Shown here: piece by piece, positions 1 to 9,321 of the stretch
Layout of the letters: each line of letters opens with the position of its first letter
Position numbering within the stretch: the first letter of the stretch is position 1
Source: Sphingobacterium thalpophilum
GTDB lineage: Bacteria > Bacteroidota > Bacteroidia > Sphingobacteriales > Sphingobacteriaceae
Assembly: GCF_901482695.1 (NCBI RefSeq)
Contig: NZ_LR590484.1
Coordinates: 2,728,001 to 2,792,000, forward strand
Direction of reading: 5' to 3'
Length of the DNA stretch: 64,000 bases
Notes under the pieces: generated by a model
The model's input: the letters and a program-made list of their open reading frames with translations, nothing else
What the model was told of the DNA's origin: nothing
The model's database searches: none
Made by a program: the position numbers and the translations under genes

Positions 1-1095
1 GGCGATATCTTTGCGTTCACGTTCCGACTGCAGAATACGTTTCTGAAGGGCATCTGCTGTAGCAGGGTTTTTGTGCAGATAGTCATCCAGCGCTTTTTTG
101 ACAAAGTCGTTGATGAAGCCACGTACTGTTGGACCTTCAGGACCTACGCTTTGAGAACCCAGCTTCGTTTTCGTCTGTGATTCGAAAACCGGTTCCTGCA
201 CTTTGATGGCAATTGCTCCAATAATAGAAGACCGTATATCTGAGGCATCAAATTCTTTTCTATAGAATTCGCGAACCGTCTTTACGATGGCTTCACGAAA
301 GGCAGCCTGATGCGTACCGCCCTGTGTGGTGTGCTGCCCGTTGACAAAAGAATAATATTCTTCACCATATTGCTGGCCGTGGGTCATAGCGATCTCGATG
401 TCATCACCCCGCAGGTGAATAATTGGATAGCGCATGGACTCGGCATCGATATTGCGCTCCAGCAGATCTTTCAGACCATGTTCGGAAACGAACTTTTTGT
501 TATTAAAATTGATGGTTAGACCTGCATTCAGAAAAACATAATTCCAGATCATGTTTTCAACAAATTCAAGTCTGTATTTGTAATTTCTGAAAATCGTGTC
601 GTCAGGGTAGAATGTTACGGCAGTGCCATTGCGCTGTGTCGTGTCCTTTTGCTCATCACTAATCAGTTCGCCTTTGGAGAATTGCGCAATGCGGGTGATA
701 TTTTGACGATAAGACTGTACGGTAAACTGGCTGGATAGCGCGTTAACCGCTTTGGTACCGACACCATTCAAGCCAACAGACTTCTGAAACGCCTTACTAT
801 CATATTTACCCCCGGTATTGATCTTAGAAACAACATCGACCACAGATCCAATTGGAATACCCCGGCCATAATCCCGTACCGAAACCTTATTTTCGTTTAC
901 CGTAATGTCGATGGTCTTTCCGGCGCCCATCACAAATTCGTCAATCGAGTTGTCGACGACTTCTTTCAATAAAACATAGATGCCATCGTCATAGGCCGAA
1001 CCGTCCCCCAACTTTCCAATGTACATTCCCGGACGAAGGCGGATATGCTCTTTCCAATCCAGGGACCTAATGCTGTCTTCGTTGTATGTACTCAT
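1..1095 (-). CDS. parE: DNA topoisomerase IV subunit B (ParE), N-terminal part, runs off the window
   Basis: ATPase subunit of the type IIA topoisomerase that decatenates daughter chromosomes. The 365 visible codons start at an ATG read from 1095 and remain open to base 1, so the C-terminal TOPRIM region lies outside. The start reads [20 protein letters not shown], followed by the GHKL ATPase elements: RPGMYIG, the Mg/ATP Asn motif [10 protein letters not shown], the DYGRGIP turn and [14 protein letters not shown]. The transducer-domain motif [10 protein letters not shown] follows. The sequence resembles the ParE/GyrB superfamily, and the [21 protein letters not shown] form is typical of Bacteroidota ParE rather than GyrB. 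GyrB is the alternative, less likely. The likely promoter is the TACTTTTG box at 1119-1126. Confidence 0.9.
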   Translation of the reverse strand, partial: MSTYNEDSIRSLDWKEHIRLRPGMYIGKLGDGSAYDDGIYVLLKEVVDNSIDEFVMGAGKTIDITVNENKVSVRDYGRGIPIGSVVDVVSKINTGGKYDSKAFQKSVGLNGVGTKAVNALSSQFTVQSYRQNITRIAQFSKGELISDEQKDTTQRNGTAVTFYPDDTIFRNYKYRLEFVENMIWNYVFLNAGLTINFNNKKFVSEHGLKDLLERNIDAESMRYPIIHLRGDDIEIAMTHGQQYGEEYYSFVNGQHTTQGGTHQAAFREAIVKTVREFYRKEFDASDIRSSIIGAIAIKVQEPVFESQTKTKLGSQSVGPEGPTVRGFINDFVKKALDDYLHKNPATADALQKRILQSERERKDIA

Positions 1096-1118
1096 AAATT
1101 TATGTTGAACTTAGCTAA

Positions 1119-1126
1119 CAAAAGTA
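1119..1126 (-). promoter_or_regulatory. Predicted -7 box TACTTTTG upstream of parE
   Basis: On the minus strand this reads TACTTTTG, a match to the Bacteroidota sigma-A -7 consensus TAnnTTTG. It predicts transcription starting near 1115, about 20 nt before the parE ATG. No clear -33 TTTG was seen. Confidence 0.5.
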
Positions 1127-1453
1127 TAAAAAATAAACCATGATCGGTAGCAGCAAAGACTAAATTTTTTAGATATCGGCTGTTTTTCATCAAATTTGAA
1201 AAATCGTCCATTACTGGGAAATTTTTACAATTAATGTAAGTAATCATAAAGAAAAAATCATGGCATATGACAGCTGCAGGAATGGCAAGGACTAGTATGG
1301 ACCGGAAATTGAGTGGCAGGTTGAGGATATGGGCTAAGCTACGCTTTGGACTAAGCCTGTCGGATAACGAAGAGCAGCGATGTGGAAGGAAAGTTGAGCT
1401 CAAAGAAGGACAGAGCCAAGAATGTGAAAGAGGGCGGGAAGGGAGCAGTACGC

Positions 1454-1484
1454 AAAAACGGAGGATGTCCGGTTATTCCGGACA
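1454..1484 (-). terminator. Hairpin terminator downstream of the cupin gene
   Basis: A perfect 7-bp stem (TGTCCGG at 1466-1472, CCGGACA at 1478-1484) closes a TTATT loop. Read on the minus strand it is followed, after a 7-nt gap, by five T (plus-strand A at 1454-1458). It lies 28 nt past the cupin stop codon. The gap before the T run makes it a moderate rather than strong intrinsic terminator. Confidence 0.5.
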
Positions 1485-1511
1485 CCCTTTTGTCGGCGGC
1501 AATAGAAATTT

Positions 1512-2009
1512 TTATCGGCCAAAATCGTCCTGAACGCGTACAATATCGTCTTCATCGGAAGGGTTGTCAGCATCGGTATGCTGCCATATCTCGGCCAAAA
1601 TACCGAATCCGTCCAATCCGATCAGGCGGTGACGCTGTCCTTGGCGCAGACGGATAGTTTCGCCTTCACGTAAGGTTGAAACAACCGATTCCTCATCGGT
1701 ATCCGACACCATAACGCCCACATTTCCCTGGATAACGCGCCAGATTTCAGCACGGCGGTGATGATATTGCCAGGAAAGTCTCTTCTCTGGCGCAACGATC
1801 AGAATTTTTGGACTTAATTTTCCGGAAATTTTTAATTCCTGCACATCCAGCCCTCCGAAATATTCGTTCGCAAACTCCTGCGCCTGTGATTCGTCAATGA
1901 CAAAAAAGCCACCCCAAGGACGGGTAGCATCCGACTTCTCGATGTTGAATCCTTTGGATGTCAACATTTCCTGCACTTTTTCAAATAATGCGGTTTTATC
2001 TATAGCCAT
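1512..2009 (-). CDS. Cupin protein of the mannose-6-phosphate isomerase type II / phosphoheptose isomerase-like family
   Basis: 165-residue single-domain cupin. The core (about residues 68-145) shows the double-stranded beta-helix motif WQYHHRRAEIWRVIQG, with two His and a Glu suited to bind a metal, and the second motif RQGQRHRL. It ends PSDEDDIVRVQDDFGR, a tail shared with the C-terminal cupin of GDP-mannose pyrophosphorylase/mannose-6-phosphate isomerase fusions. In this phylum such stand-alone cupins are often labelled phosphoheptose isomerase, but the substrate cannot be read from sequence. It is a single gene with its own promoter candidate (2113-2120) and terminator (1454-1484). Confidence 0.75.
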   Translation of the reverse strand: MAIDKTALFEKVQEMLTSKGFNIEKSDATRPWGGFFVIDESQAQEFANEYFGGLDVQELKISGKLSPKILIVAPEKRLSWQYHHRRAEIWRVIQGNVGVMVSDTDEESVVSTLREGETIRLRQGQRHRLIGLDGFGILAEIWQHTDADNPSDEDDIVRVQDDFGR

Positions 2010-2112
2010 GTTATAAAACTTCTAAAAATTTATGATCATTTATTCAGCAGCTAAATATAGAAAAAAATCATTAATATTTTTTAGTTAACCGTTTTAGCTA
2101 TATTAAAATCAT

Positions 2113-2120
2113 CAAAATTA
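2113..2120 (-). promoter_or_regulatory. Predicted -7 box TAATTTTG for the cupin gene
   Basis: Minus-strand TAATTTTG matches TAnnTTTG and lies 103 nt before the cupin start, leaving a long AT-rich leader. The consensus is short and the region AT-rich, so chance is possible. Confidence 0.35.
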
Positions 2121-2179
2121 ATGTATTTTGCCGTCACTCTTCAAATAAAAGGCAGCCTGCGATTTCGAAATGAAATCCT

Positions 2180-2187
2180 TAGTTTTG
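2180..2187 (+). promoter_or_regulatory. Predicted -7 box TAGTTTTG for the helicase gene
   Basis: TAGTTTTG matches the Bacteroidota -7 consensus, 20 nt upstream of the helicase ATG. It predicts a leader of about 16 nt. No good -33 element is visible. Confidence 0.5.
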
Positions 2188-2207
2188 TGATCATCTAATT
2201 TCAAAAT

Positions 2208-4433
2208 ATGTCAAATTTTCAAGTTGATCGGGAGAATACCGCATTTATGCAGGCTGTTGCATTTGTCAACCAGACCAATCAGAACCTATTTATCACGGGG
2301 AAGGCAGGTACCGGAAAAACGACTTTCTTGAAATATATCCGTGAACACAGCTATAAGAAAATGGCAATCACGGCACCCACGGGAGTAGCGGCAATGAATG
2401 CGGGGGGAACCACGCTACATTCTTTGTTTTGGCTTCCCTTTGGCACTTTTGTCGAAGATTATGAACTGCGCTGGGATGAGCAGGATAGTCATATTTATAA
2501 TAAGTCCCGTTTATTCAGCACCATTAAGCTTACAAAGCAACGTCGTGCCATTCTGCAGGAACTCGAACTGCTGGTAATTGATGAGGTCTCCATGGTGCGG
2601 GCAGACACATTGGACGCCATCAATGTGATATTGCAGTCGGTACGGCGGGATATGCGGCCTTTTGGTGGTCTTCAGGTGTTGTTTATAGGTGATTTATATC
2701 AGTTGCCGCCGGTAGTGAAAGACACGGAATGGACTATACTGCGTGATCATTATTCTTCGGTCTTCTTTTTCAATGCAAAGGTGCTGCGCGATAATCCGCT
2801 GGTCATGCTCGAACTTAATAAGATTTACCGGCAACAGGATGAGGGGTTTATTTCGATTTTGAATGCTATCCGTAACAATCAATGTACAAGTGATATGCTG
2901 ACGACCTTAAACAGCTATTATCAACAAGATTTTGTTCCGAAGGACGACGAACAGTATATTACCTTAACTTCCCACAACCGGATTGCCGATGAGATCAACA
3001 GCGCGAAGCTGGCATCGTTGCCGGGCAGGATGCTCAATTTGAAGGCGGTGGTGAAGGACGACTTTGCCCAGGGGGCTTACCCGGCGGAGGAGACCCTTTC
3101 ACTGAAATTGGGGGCACAGGTGATGTTTATCCGAAACGATTCGGGTGATGAGCGAAAGTATTATAATGGCAAAATAGGTACAGTGAAGGACATTGATACC
3201 GTTCATGGTACTGTCACAGTGGCTTTTCCGGATGGCTCGGATCCGGTAACAGTGAAACGGGAAACCTGGGAAAATATCCGCTACAATTATGACAAAGGAC
3301 AGGATCAGATCAAGGAAGAGGTGTTGGGTACGTTCTCGCAATTTCCGTTACGTCTGGCCTGGGCGATCACTATTCATAAGAGCCAGGGACTGACATTTGA
3401 CAAAGCCATAATCGATGCGGGGACATCGTTTGCGGCTGGGCAGGTTTATGTGGCTTTAAGCCGGCTGACGAGTTTAGAGGGGCTGGTGCTTAAATCCATC
3501 ATTCCTCCTTATGCTATCCGGACAGACTATCAGGTGGTCGAATTTGCACAGCGGGCACAGTCTCAAACCAATATCCAGGAGATCCTGGAGCAATGTCAGC
3601 GAAGCTATCTGGGGCAGATCTTGATGAATGGTTTCCGTTGGGATGGGCTGTTGACCGAAACTTCTGAATTGCTAAAGTCGCTGGACGATCGGAATATTGA
3701 TGGGAAGGAAAAAGCCGTAGAGGTCTTTCAGCAACTGGTGGGTCAGCTGCAGACACAGGAAAAGGTGGCACACAAGTTTATTGTGCTGTTATATGATCTA
3801 CTTCGGGATAAAGACGCGATTGATTACGACCTGATCTGCGAACGGTCGACAGCCGCCGTCAACTGGTTTTTGCCGCGGATGGATACTGATCTGATCAAAG
3901 CGCTGACCGAGCATATCGAAGAGTATCAGATCAGAAAACGAACCAAGAAATACATTGACGAACTAAAGGCGCTGTTACTGGATTATAAGCGCAAACGTGA
4001 GCAGTTGCAGCACTGTCTGATCATTGCCGAAACGTTGTCTAAACGGGAAGACTTTCAGACGGCCATGCTTGACGTTGCCGAACGTGTCAAAACAAAAGAA
4101 AAACAGGAGCTAGCGGTGCAGGGTGCAGATGAAGAAGGAAGCAAAAAGCTCGATACAAAGGATATCTCTTTAGAAATGTTTAAAGACGGTATGAGTATTC
4201 CGGAAATTGCAAGCAAACGGGGTATGGTTGCGGGCACAATCTATGGGCATCTGATCAATTTTGTTGGCACGGAAGTGGAAGCTACCGAGCTGATCAGCCA
4301 GGACAAGCTGGACCGCATCGTAGAAGTTATCCGGACTCATCCCGACAAGTCATCATCTGAACTTAAAATGCTTCTGGGAGCAGATGTAGATTATCCAGAT
4401 ATTAAAATTGGACAAAAAGTTTTAGGGTTGTAA
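2208..4433 (+). CDS. PIF1/RecD-like superfamily 1 helicase with C-terminal helix-turn-helix region
   Basis: 741 residues. Walker A GKAGTGKT is at residues 31-38, followed by the TAPTGVAA motif (about 56-63). Walker B VIDEVSMV is at about 123-130. Motif III GDLYQLPPV, the late motif AITIHKSQGLTFDKAI and the VYVALSRL motif complete a PIF1-type SF1B helicase core ending near residue 430. The remaining ~300 residues are mostly charged helices, then a helix-turn-helix segment (SLEMFKDGMSIPEIASKRGM, about residues 650-670) of the kind seen at the C-terminus of RecQ/UvrD-type proteins. PIF1 helicases unwind DNA 5'-3' and resolve G-quadruplexes and stalled forks. It is probably transcribed alone, just before the ATP synthase operon. 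Confidence 0.85.
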   Translation: MSNFQVDRENTAFMQAVAFVNQTNQNLFITGKAGTGKTTFLKYIREHSYKKMAITAPTGVAAMNAGGTTLHSLFWLPFGTFVEDYELRWDEQDSHIYNKSRLFSTIKLTKQRRAILQELELLVIDEVSMVRADTLDAINVILQSVRRDMRPFGGLQVLFIGDLYQLPPVVKDTEWTILRDHYSSVFFFNAKVLRDNPLVMLELNKIYRQQDEGFISILNAIRNNQCTSDMLTTLNSYYQQDFVPKDDEQYITLTSHNRIADEINSAKLASLPGRMLNLKAVVKDDFAQGAYPAEETLSLKLGAQVMFIRNDSGDERKYYNGKIGTVKDIDTVHGTVTVAFPDGSDPVTVKRETWENIRYNYDKGQDQIKEEVLGTFSQFPLRLAWAITIHKSQGLTFDKAIIDAGTSFAAGQVYVALSRLTSLEGLVLKSIIPPYAIRTDYQVVEFAQRAQSQTNIQEILEQCQRSYLGQILMNGFRWDGLLTETSELLKSLDDRNIDGKEKAVEVFQQLVGQLQTQEKVAHKFIVLLYDLLRDKDAIDYDLICERSTAAVNWFLPRMDTDLIKALTEHIEEYQIRKRTKKYIDELKALLLDYKRKREQLQHCLIIAETLSKREDFQTAMLDVAERVKTKEKQELAVQGADEEGSKKLDTKDISLEMFKDGMSIPEIASKRGMVAGTIYGHLINFVGTEVEATELISQDKLDRIVEVIRTHPDKSSSELKMLLGADVDYPDIKIGQKVLGL

Positions 4434-4452
4434 GGTATAACGAATTATGATG

Positions 4453-4460
4453 TATATTTG
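4453..4460 (+). promoter_or_regulatory. Predicted -7 box TATATTTG opening the ATP synthase operon
   Basis: TATATTTG is a full match to TAnnTTTG. A TTG at 4428-4430 sits 22 bp upstream as a possible -33 element. The predicted start near 4465 lies before the TTG start codon of the AtpI-like gene at 4482. Confidence 0.55.
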
Positions 4461-4481
4461 TCAACCTTTATTATAAGCTAA

Positions 4482-4709
4482 TTGAAAGAGGAAAAAACCA
4501 ATAAGAAGATTAACAAGTGGATCGTGTTTACCTCCATGCCGATACAGATGGGGATTACCATTTATTTATTTTACTGGGTCGGCAGTTGGTTGGACGAAAA
4601 ATATGCGATTGCAGGTGAATGGGGTATGAAGGGCCTGACGCTTTTAGGCGTGATTGTATCTTTGTACCAGTTCATCAAGCAAGCAAATCAAATTAATAAG
4701 AATGAATAG
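4482..4709 (+). CDS. AtpI/AtpZ-like membrane protein of the ATP synthase operon
   Basis: 75 residues with two predicted membrane helices (about 14-34 and 46-66) joined by a short polar loop: WIVFTSMPIQMGITIYLFYW, then GLTLLGVIVSLYQFIKQ. This is the layout of the AtpI/AtpZ family, assembly factors that help build the c-ring and are implicated in divalent-cation movement. The start must be TTG at 4482: nearby upstream ATGs (4447, 4450) are out of frame, and the first in-frame ATG would remove half of helix 1. Its last 8 bases overlap the next gene, pointing to translational coupling. It is first in the operon behind the 4453-4460 promoter. Confidence 0.75.
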   Translation: MKEEKTNKKINKWIVFTSMPIQMGITIYLFYWVGSWLDEKYAIAGEWGMKGLTLLGVIVSLYQFIKQANQINKNE

Positions 4710-5100
4710 TTATCTGAAAAGCGTGCTACTGCTGCTGATCGTTTTTGTGGCTAGTTTCATGGCGCATTATTTAGTGTTGTCGGGTATGCAGCTGGGCCTG
4801 TATTGGTCACAAACTTCCTACAGCCTACTGGGAATGTATGGCTTTGGTTTGTGCTCCTCGTTGCTCGTTGCAGTGTTGGTGTTTTTTGCCAGCTGGTCCA
4901 TGCCCGAAAAGTTGGGCGTTCTTTTTTTGGGTCTGGTATTATTAAAGGCAGTTGCAGCTTTTATCTATATCAAAGATGGGCTAAATACCTTTGAGAATGA
5001 CTTTATCGAATATAACTTTTTGGTCGTATTTTTTATCTCGTTGTTTGTCGATGTATACATCGCTTTTAATGCTTTAAATCAAGCAGATAAAAAGGTCTAA
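4702..5100 (+). CDS. Small four-helix membrane protein in the ATP synthase operon (DUF6168-like)
   Basis: 132 residues with four predicted membrane helices (about 5-24, 37-57, 65-85 and 104-124). It starts at ATG 4702 inside the end of the AtpI-like gene (ATGAATAG overlap), so the two are probably coupled. The position between atpI and atpB is where Bacteroidota operons carry a poorly known membrane protein; I place it with DUF6168 from memory and am unsure. An earlier in-frame start at 4654 would add a polar Ser-rich leader inside the upstream gene and is rejected. A role in Fo assembly or ion handling is inference from position only. Confidence 0.65.
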   Translation: MNSYLKSVLLLLIVFVASFMAHYLVLSGMQLGLYWSQTSYSLLGMYGFGLCSSLLVAVLVFFASWSMPEKLGVLFLGLVLLKAVAAFIYIKDGLNTFENDFIEYNFLVVFFISLFVDVYIAFNALNQADKKV

Positions 5101-5151
5101 ACTATTTTTGGAAAAAGTTTGAACAAATGCTGAGAATGCCAAATAAAATTG

Positions 5152-5159
5152 TATTTTTG
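5152..5159 (+). promoter_or_regulatory. Predicted internal -7 box TATTTTTG before atpB
   Basis: TATTTTTG at 5152-5159 lies 34 nt before the atpB ATG. A second identical octamer sits at 5103-5110. Either could supply extra transcription of the Fo/F1 genes independent of the two small genes upstream. Confidence 0.45.
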
Positions 5160-5193
5160 CGCAAAATTTTTTATTATTCAATAGTAATCTGAA

Positions 5194-6282
5194 ATGGTGA
5201 ATCTTAAGAGAGCACTTTTATTATTTGCAGTAATTTTTCTTGCTGTCAATCCTTTTACCTTAAAAGCAGCTGAAGAAGCGCACGGGGATGCGCCTAAAAC
5301 CCAAGCTGAGGAGATCAAAGAGTATAGTCAACATCACTTGCAAGATGATCATTATTTTTCTTTGTTCACCGATAAAAAAGCAGGAAAACATTATGGTTTT
5401 CCATTGCCAGTAATTCTTATTGATAATGGATTGGTTGTTTTCTCTTCGGGTGAATTTCATCATGGTGAGTCTGTTGTTGAGAAAAATGGTCAATACTATG
5501 CGCTATATCATGGCAAAATCTATAAGACAGATGCTGCTGGCACGATTAACTACGATGAACAGCATCATCCAACAAATGCAAAACCTTTAGACTTCTCTAT
5601 TACAAAGAACGTAGTAGGTTTATTATTGGCGGCTTTCTTGTTGTTCTGGGGCTTTACAAGTTTGGCGAAGACCTATAAAAAAGGTGTCAACAACTTGCCA
5701 AAAGGTGTAGGTCGCGTGTTAGAACCCTTAGTTTTATATGTTCGTGACGAAATGGCCGTGCCAAATATCGGGCATCGTTACAAAGAGTTTATGCCGTACT
5801 TACTGTCTGTATTTTTCCTGATTTTTGTGTTAAACCTATTGGGATTGACGCCGCTAGGATTTAACGTTACCGGAAATATCACAGTAACCTTATGTCTGGC
5901 TTTATTCACTTTTGTTATCACCAATATTAAAGCAAATAAAGATTACTGGAAGCACATCTTTTGGATGCCGGGGGTACCTGTGCCGTTTAAATTTATTTTG
6001 GCACCTATCGAGGTCTTGGGGATGTTTACAAAACCTTTCTCGTTGATGTTGCGTTTATTTGCGAATATCACAGCAGGTCACTCTGTAGTAATGGGCTTGA
6101 TAGCAATCGTCTATTTATTCCAACAACAATTGACGGTTCCCGGTAGTATCGGTGTGTCTATGTTGTTGACTTTGGTGTTGTTCTTCCTGGAGTTACTGGT
6201 TGCGTTTTTACAAGCCTTTATCTTCACGATGTTGTCATCCCTATTTATCGGTATGGCTGTTGAAGAGCACGCACATCACTAA
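5194..6282 (+). CDS. atpB: F1Fo ATP synthase subunit a
   Basis: 362 residues, the stator subunit that forms the proton half-channels against the c-ring. An N-terminal signal peptide (about residues 1-25, ending LKAA) and a roughly 110-residue extracytoplasmic His-rich region precede the conserved membrane domain, an extension usual in Bacteroidota subunit a. The essential arginine is R287 in the motif LMLRLFANITAGH; the family motif PIEVLGMFTKPFSLMLRLFA is intact. Five to six membrane helices lie between residues 138 and 355. It is followed 36 nt later by atpE. It may be driven both by the operon promoter and by the boxes at 5103 and 5152. Confidence 0.95.
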   Translation: MVNLKRALLLFAVIFLAVNPFTLKAAEEAHGDAPKTQAEEIKEYSQHHLQDDHYFSLFTDKKAGKHYGFPLPVILIDNGLVVFSSGEFHHGESVVEKNGQYYALYHGKIYKTDAAGTINYDEQHHPTNAKPLDFSITKNVVGLLLAAFLLFWGFTSLAKTYKKGVNNLPKGVGRVLEPLVLYVRDEMAVPNIGHRYKEFMPYLLSVFFLIFVLNLLGLTPLGFNVTGNITVTLCLALFTFVITNIKANKDYWKHIFWMPGVPVPFKFILAPIEVLGMFTKPFSLMLRLFANITAGHSVVMGLIAIVYLFQQQLTVPGSIGVSMLLTLVLFFLELLVAFLQAFIFTMLSSLFIGMAVEEHAHH

Positions 6283-6318
6283 TTGAATTTTTTTGTTAAA
6301 TTTTATAAAATAATTATT

Positions 6319-6507
6319 ATGTACAACTTAATTGGAGCAGGTTTAATCGTAATCGGTGCAGGTTTAGGTTTAGGTAAAATCGGTGGTTCAGCTATGGAAG
6401 CTATCGCTCGCCAACCAGAAGCAGCATCTAAAATTCAAACTGCGATGATCATCATTGGTGCCTTAGTTGAAGGTTTAGCATTCGGTGCTTTAATCTTAGG
6501 TAAATAA
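6319..6507 (+). CDS. atpE: F1Fo ATP synthase subunit c
   Basis: 62 residues forming a helical hairpin: helix 1 with the glycine-rich GAGLIVIGAGLGLGKIGG, the cytoplasmic RQP loop (residues 31-33) and helix 2 with the ion-carrying glutamate E51 in ALVEGLAFG. I chose the ATG at 6319. A TTG 12 codons earlier is in frame but would add a polar stretch to a protein that normally starts close to helix 1. Around E51 I do not see the Gln/Ser/Thr set of sodium-binding c subunits, so proton coupling is more likely. A long hairpin follows at 6533-6565 and may raise the amount of this multi-copy subunit. Confidence 0.95.
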   Translation: MYNLIGAGLIVIGAGLGLGKIGGSAMEAIARQPEAASKIQTAMIIIGALVEGLAFGALILGK

Positions 6508-6532
6508 TCCAAGCTGATTAAAAGTTTACTAG

Positions 6533-6565
6533 ATACAGTTTGCAACGGTTGGTTGCAGACTGTAT
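6533..6565 (+). promoter_or_regulatory. Long hairpin between atpE and atpF
   Basis: ATACAGTTTGCAAC (6533-6546) pairs with GTTGCAGACTGTAT (6552-6565): 14 bp with one G-U pair, around a GGTTG loop. No proper T run follows, so it is not a classical terminator. In the atpE-atpF gap of an operon that must make many c subunits per b, a 3' stabilising or processing hairpin, or a leaky terminator, is a reasonable reading. Confidence 0.6.
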
Positions 6566-6617
6566 TTAAACAAAAAAATACAGACAAAAGAAAATTATAA
6601 TTTACAATTGTATATAA

Positions 6618-7118
6618 ATGGAAGCATTAATTAATCAGTTCTCGTACGGTTTGTTCTTTTGGCAACTAATCATTTTATTGGTTGTGATCTTTTTGTTAGG
6701 CAAGTTTGCCTGGAAACCTATCGTAAATGCTTTGGATGAGCGTGAGCAAGGAATTGCTAATGCTTTGGAAGCTGCGGAGAAAGCTAAATTGGAGATGGCT
6801 CGTTTGACCAATGAAAACGAACAATTACTGAAAGAAGCTCGTGCAGAACGTGATGTTATCCTTAAAGAAGCAAAAGAGCTAAAAGAGAAAATCGTTGCTG
6901 AAGCTAAAACTCAGGCGCAAGCTGAGGGTGCAAGGATGATTGCGCAGGCAAAAGCAGAAATCGATGAACAAAAGAATAAGGCTTTGGCTGAAGTGAAATC
7001 ACAAGTTTCGTCTTTGTCTTTGGATATCGCTCGCAAAGTGTTAACAAAAGAATTTGAGGACCAAGGTAAGCAGGAAGCTTTAGTAGCAGATTTGCTTAAT
7101 GATGTTAAATTGAACTAA
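6618..7118 (+). CDS. atpF: F1Fo ATP synthase subunit b
   Basis: 166 residues, the peripheral stalk. A single N-terminal membrane helix (about residues 8-30, [20 protein letters not shown]) is followed by the family motif [11 protein letters not shown] and a long Ala/Glu/Lys-rich helix predicted to form a coiled coil (about 40-140). It holds subunit a in the membrane and reaches up to delta on F1. It starts 110 nt after atpE, behind the hairpin, and is followed 28 nt later by atpH. Confidence 0.93.
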   Translation: MEALINQFSYGLFFWQLIILLVVIFLLGKFAWKPIVNALDEREQGIANALEAAEKAKLEMARLTNENEQLLKEARAERDVILKEAKELKEKIVAEAKTQAQAEGARMIAQAKAEIDEQKNKALAEVKSQVSSLSLDIARKVLTKEFEDQGKQEALVADLLNDVKLN

Positions 7119-7146
7119 TCCGGTCACTTAAATTACGAAAGAGAAT

Positions 7147-7689
7147 ATGTCAGTATTTAAAGTTGCATCGAGATACGCAAAATCTTTACTTGATTTGGCT
7201 AGCGAGCAAGGCTCACTGGAGACTATCAAAACGGATATGGAGTCGTTTATCGCTGTGTTGAAATCCAGTTCAGAATTGCAGGCTATTTTAGCCAATCCTA
7301 TTGTGCCATTGGACAAGAAGAAAAGTGTATTGGATGCTTTATTTAAAGATAAGATCAATCCGACTATCTTAGCCTTTTTTAAGATCATGATCAACAAAGG
7401 TCGTGGTGTCATCGTTTATGCTACCGCTCAGGAATTTATCCGTGAGTACAATGAGGTAAAAGGTATTGTAAAAGCGACAGTAACGTCCGCGGCACCGCTT
7501 TCGGAAGCTAATTTAACAGCGATGAAAGACGTACTTGCAAAAGAGACCAACGCACAGGTGATTTTGACCAATAAGGTTGATAGCCGTCTGATTGGCGGAT
7601 TTGTGGTCAATATTGGCGACCGCCAAATTGATGCAAGTATTGCTGGTAAATTGAATAAGTTAGAAAGATATTTGAATCAGGGAAATTAA
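7147..7689 (+). CDS. atpH: F1Fo ATP synthase subunit delta
   Basis: 180 residues, the OSCP/delta family that ties the peripheral stalk to the top of the alpha3beta3 head. The N-terminal helical bundle opens VASRYAKSLLDLASEQG, the family's typical start, and the C-terminal beta/alpha part has VDSRLIGGFVVNIGDRQIDASI, the delta signature region. Length and gene order (between b and alpha) are normal. Confidence 0.93.
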   Translation: MSVFKVASRYAKSLLDLASEQGSLETIKTDMESFIAVLKSSSELQAILANPIVPLDKKKSVLDALFKDKINPTILAFFKIMINKGRGVIVYATAQEFIREYNEVKGIVKATVTSAAPLSEANLTAMKDVLAKETNAQVILTNKVDSRLIGGFVVNIGDRQIDASIAGKLNKLERYLNQGN

Positions 7690-7744
7690 TAAGCTCTGAT
7701 CCTGCAAAGTAAAATAAATCAAAAAACCCCTTATAATAATTAAA

Positions 7745-9319
7745 ATGATAGAGGTAAGACCAGATGAAGTATCGGCAATTTTAAGAGAACAATTGTCGGG
7801 CTTTAAATCAGAAGCCGAACTAGAGGAAGTGGGTACCGTACTTGCTGTGGGTGACGGTATTGCTCGTATTTACGGCTTAACTAAAGTTCAGTCCGGTGAG
7901 TTGGTTGAATTTGATAACGGATTACAAGGTATTGTATTAAACTTAGAAGAAGACAACGTCGGTGTCGTTCTTTTGGGTCCTTCGGATGAAATCAAAGAAG
8001 GTGATACGATTAAACGTACCAACCGTATTGCATCCATCAAAGTTGGAGAAGGATTGTTGGGACGTGTGGTGAATACATTGGGTCAGCCAATCGATGGCAA
8101 AGGGCCTATTCAAGGTGAATTGTATGAAATGCCGATCGAGCGTAAAGCTCCTGGTGTTATCTACCGTCAGCCTGTAACAGAGCCATTGCAAACAGGTATC
8201 AAAGCGATTGATGCGATGATTCCGGTAGGCCGTGGTCAGCGTGAGTTGGTTATCGGTGACCGTCAGACAGGTAAGACTGCGGTTTGTATCGATACGATCT
8301 TAAACCAGAAAGAATTCTACGATGCAGGTCAGCCTGTATTTTGTATCTATGTTGCTGTTGGTCAGAAGAACTCTACAGTGGCAAATATCGTGCGTACATT
8401 AGAGGAGCGTGGTGCTATGGCCTATACCGTTGTGGTTGCTGCTTCTGCTGCTGATCCTGCTCCGCTTCAGTTTTACGCGCCAATGGCGGGTGCTGCTATC
8501 GGCGAGTTTTTCCGCGATACAGGCCGTCCAGCATTGATCGTTTATGACGATTTGTCTAAACAAGCTGTGGCTTACCGTGAGGTATCTTTGTTGTTGCGTC
8601 GTCCACCGGGTCGTGAGGCATATCCTGGTGACGTGTTTTATTTGCATAGTCGTTTGTTGGAACGTGCTGCGAAAATCAACTCATCAGATGATATCGCACG
8701 TAACATGAACGATCTTCCGGAGTCTATCAAACATTTGGTGAAAGGTGGTGGTTCATTGACAGCCCTTCCGATTATTGAGACGCAGGCAGGTGACGTTTCG
8801 GCATACATTCCAACCAACGTAATTTCCATCACAGATGGTCAGATTTTCTTGGAGTCCAACTTATTCAATGCCGGTATCCGTCCTGCGATCAACGTGGGTA
8901 TCTCCGTATCCCGTGTGGGTGGTAATGCTCAGATCAAATCGATGAAGAAAGTATCGGGTACCTTAAAACTGGATCAGGCGCAGTACCGTGAACTGGAAGC
9001 TTTTGCAAAATTCGGTTCAGACCTTGATGCGGCTACAAAAGCTGTATTGGACAAAGGAGTCCGTAACGTGGAGATCCTAAAACAAGGACAATATTCTCCT
9101 GTGTCAGTAGAGAAGCAAGTAGCGATCATCTATGCCGGAACAAAAGGTTTGTTGCGTAATGTTCCTGTCAACAAGGTAAGAGAATTTGAAGAAGAATTCT
9201 TAACACAATTGGAGCAACGTCATCCAGAAGTTTTGGCCGCTTTCAAAGCTGGTAAATTTACAGATGAGTTGACTGCAGTATTAGAAACAGTAGCTAAAGA
9301 TTTAGCATCAAAATATTAA
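7745..9319 (+). CDS. atpA: F1Fo ATP synthase subunit alpha
   Basis: 524 residues, the non-catalytic nucleotide-binding subunit of F1. The N-terminal beta-barrel (about 1-95) is followed by the Walker A motif GDRQTGKT at residues 171-178, the [16 protein letters not shown]alker B region, and the alpha/beta signature with [28 protein letters not shown]. The arginine-finger region [10 protein letters not shown] is present. The C-terminal helical domain ends [13 protein letters not shown]. It is separated from atpG by a 91-nt stretch holding a repetitive imperfect inverted repeat. Confidence 0.96.
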   Translation: MIEVRPDEVSAILREQLSGFKSEAELEEVGTVLAVGDGIARIYGLTKVQSGELVEFDNGLQGIVLNLEEDNVGVVLLGPSDEIKEGDTIKRTNRIASIKVGEGLLGRVVNTLGQPIDGKGPIQGELYEMPIERKAPGVIYRQPVTEPLQTGIKAIDAMIPVGRGQRELVIGDRQTGKTAVCIDTILNQKEFYDAGQPVFCIYVAVGQKNSTVANIVRTLEERGAMAYTVVVAASAADPAPLQFYAPMAGAAIGEFFRDTGRPALIVYDDLSKQAVAYREVSLLLRRPPGREAYPGDVFYLHSRLLERAAKINSSDDIARNMNDLPESIKHLVKGGGSLTALPIIETQAGDVSAYIPTNVISITDGQIFLESNLFNAGIRPAINVGISVSRVGGNAQIKSMKKVSGTLKLDQAQYRELEAFAKFGSDLDAATKAVLDKGVRNVEILKQGQYSPVSVEKQVAIIYAGTKGLLRNVPVNKVREFEEEFLTQLEQRHPEVLAAFKAGKFTDELTAVLETVAKDLASKY

Positions 9320-9321
9320 TC

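Larger units (their letters stand above)
1096..1511. other. Intergenic stretch between parE and the cupin gene
   Basis: No convincing gene here. Short open frames exist but have no recognisable domain, and two of them run into the cupin gene in the wrong frame. The stretch holds the parE promoter at its left end and a hairpin terminator at 1454-1484 near the right end. The purine-rich middle (about 1370-1450) has no structure I can name. Confidence 0.6.

Noticed and set aside
1267..1657. Two overlapping open frames on the plus strand
   Set aside because: They contain the cupin terminator hairpin, run antisense into the cupin gene and show no domain or likely start signal.
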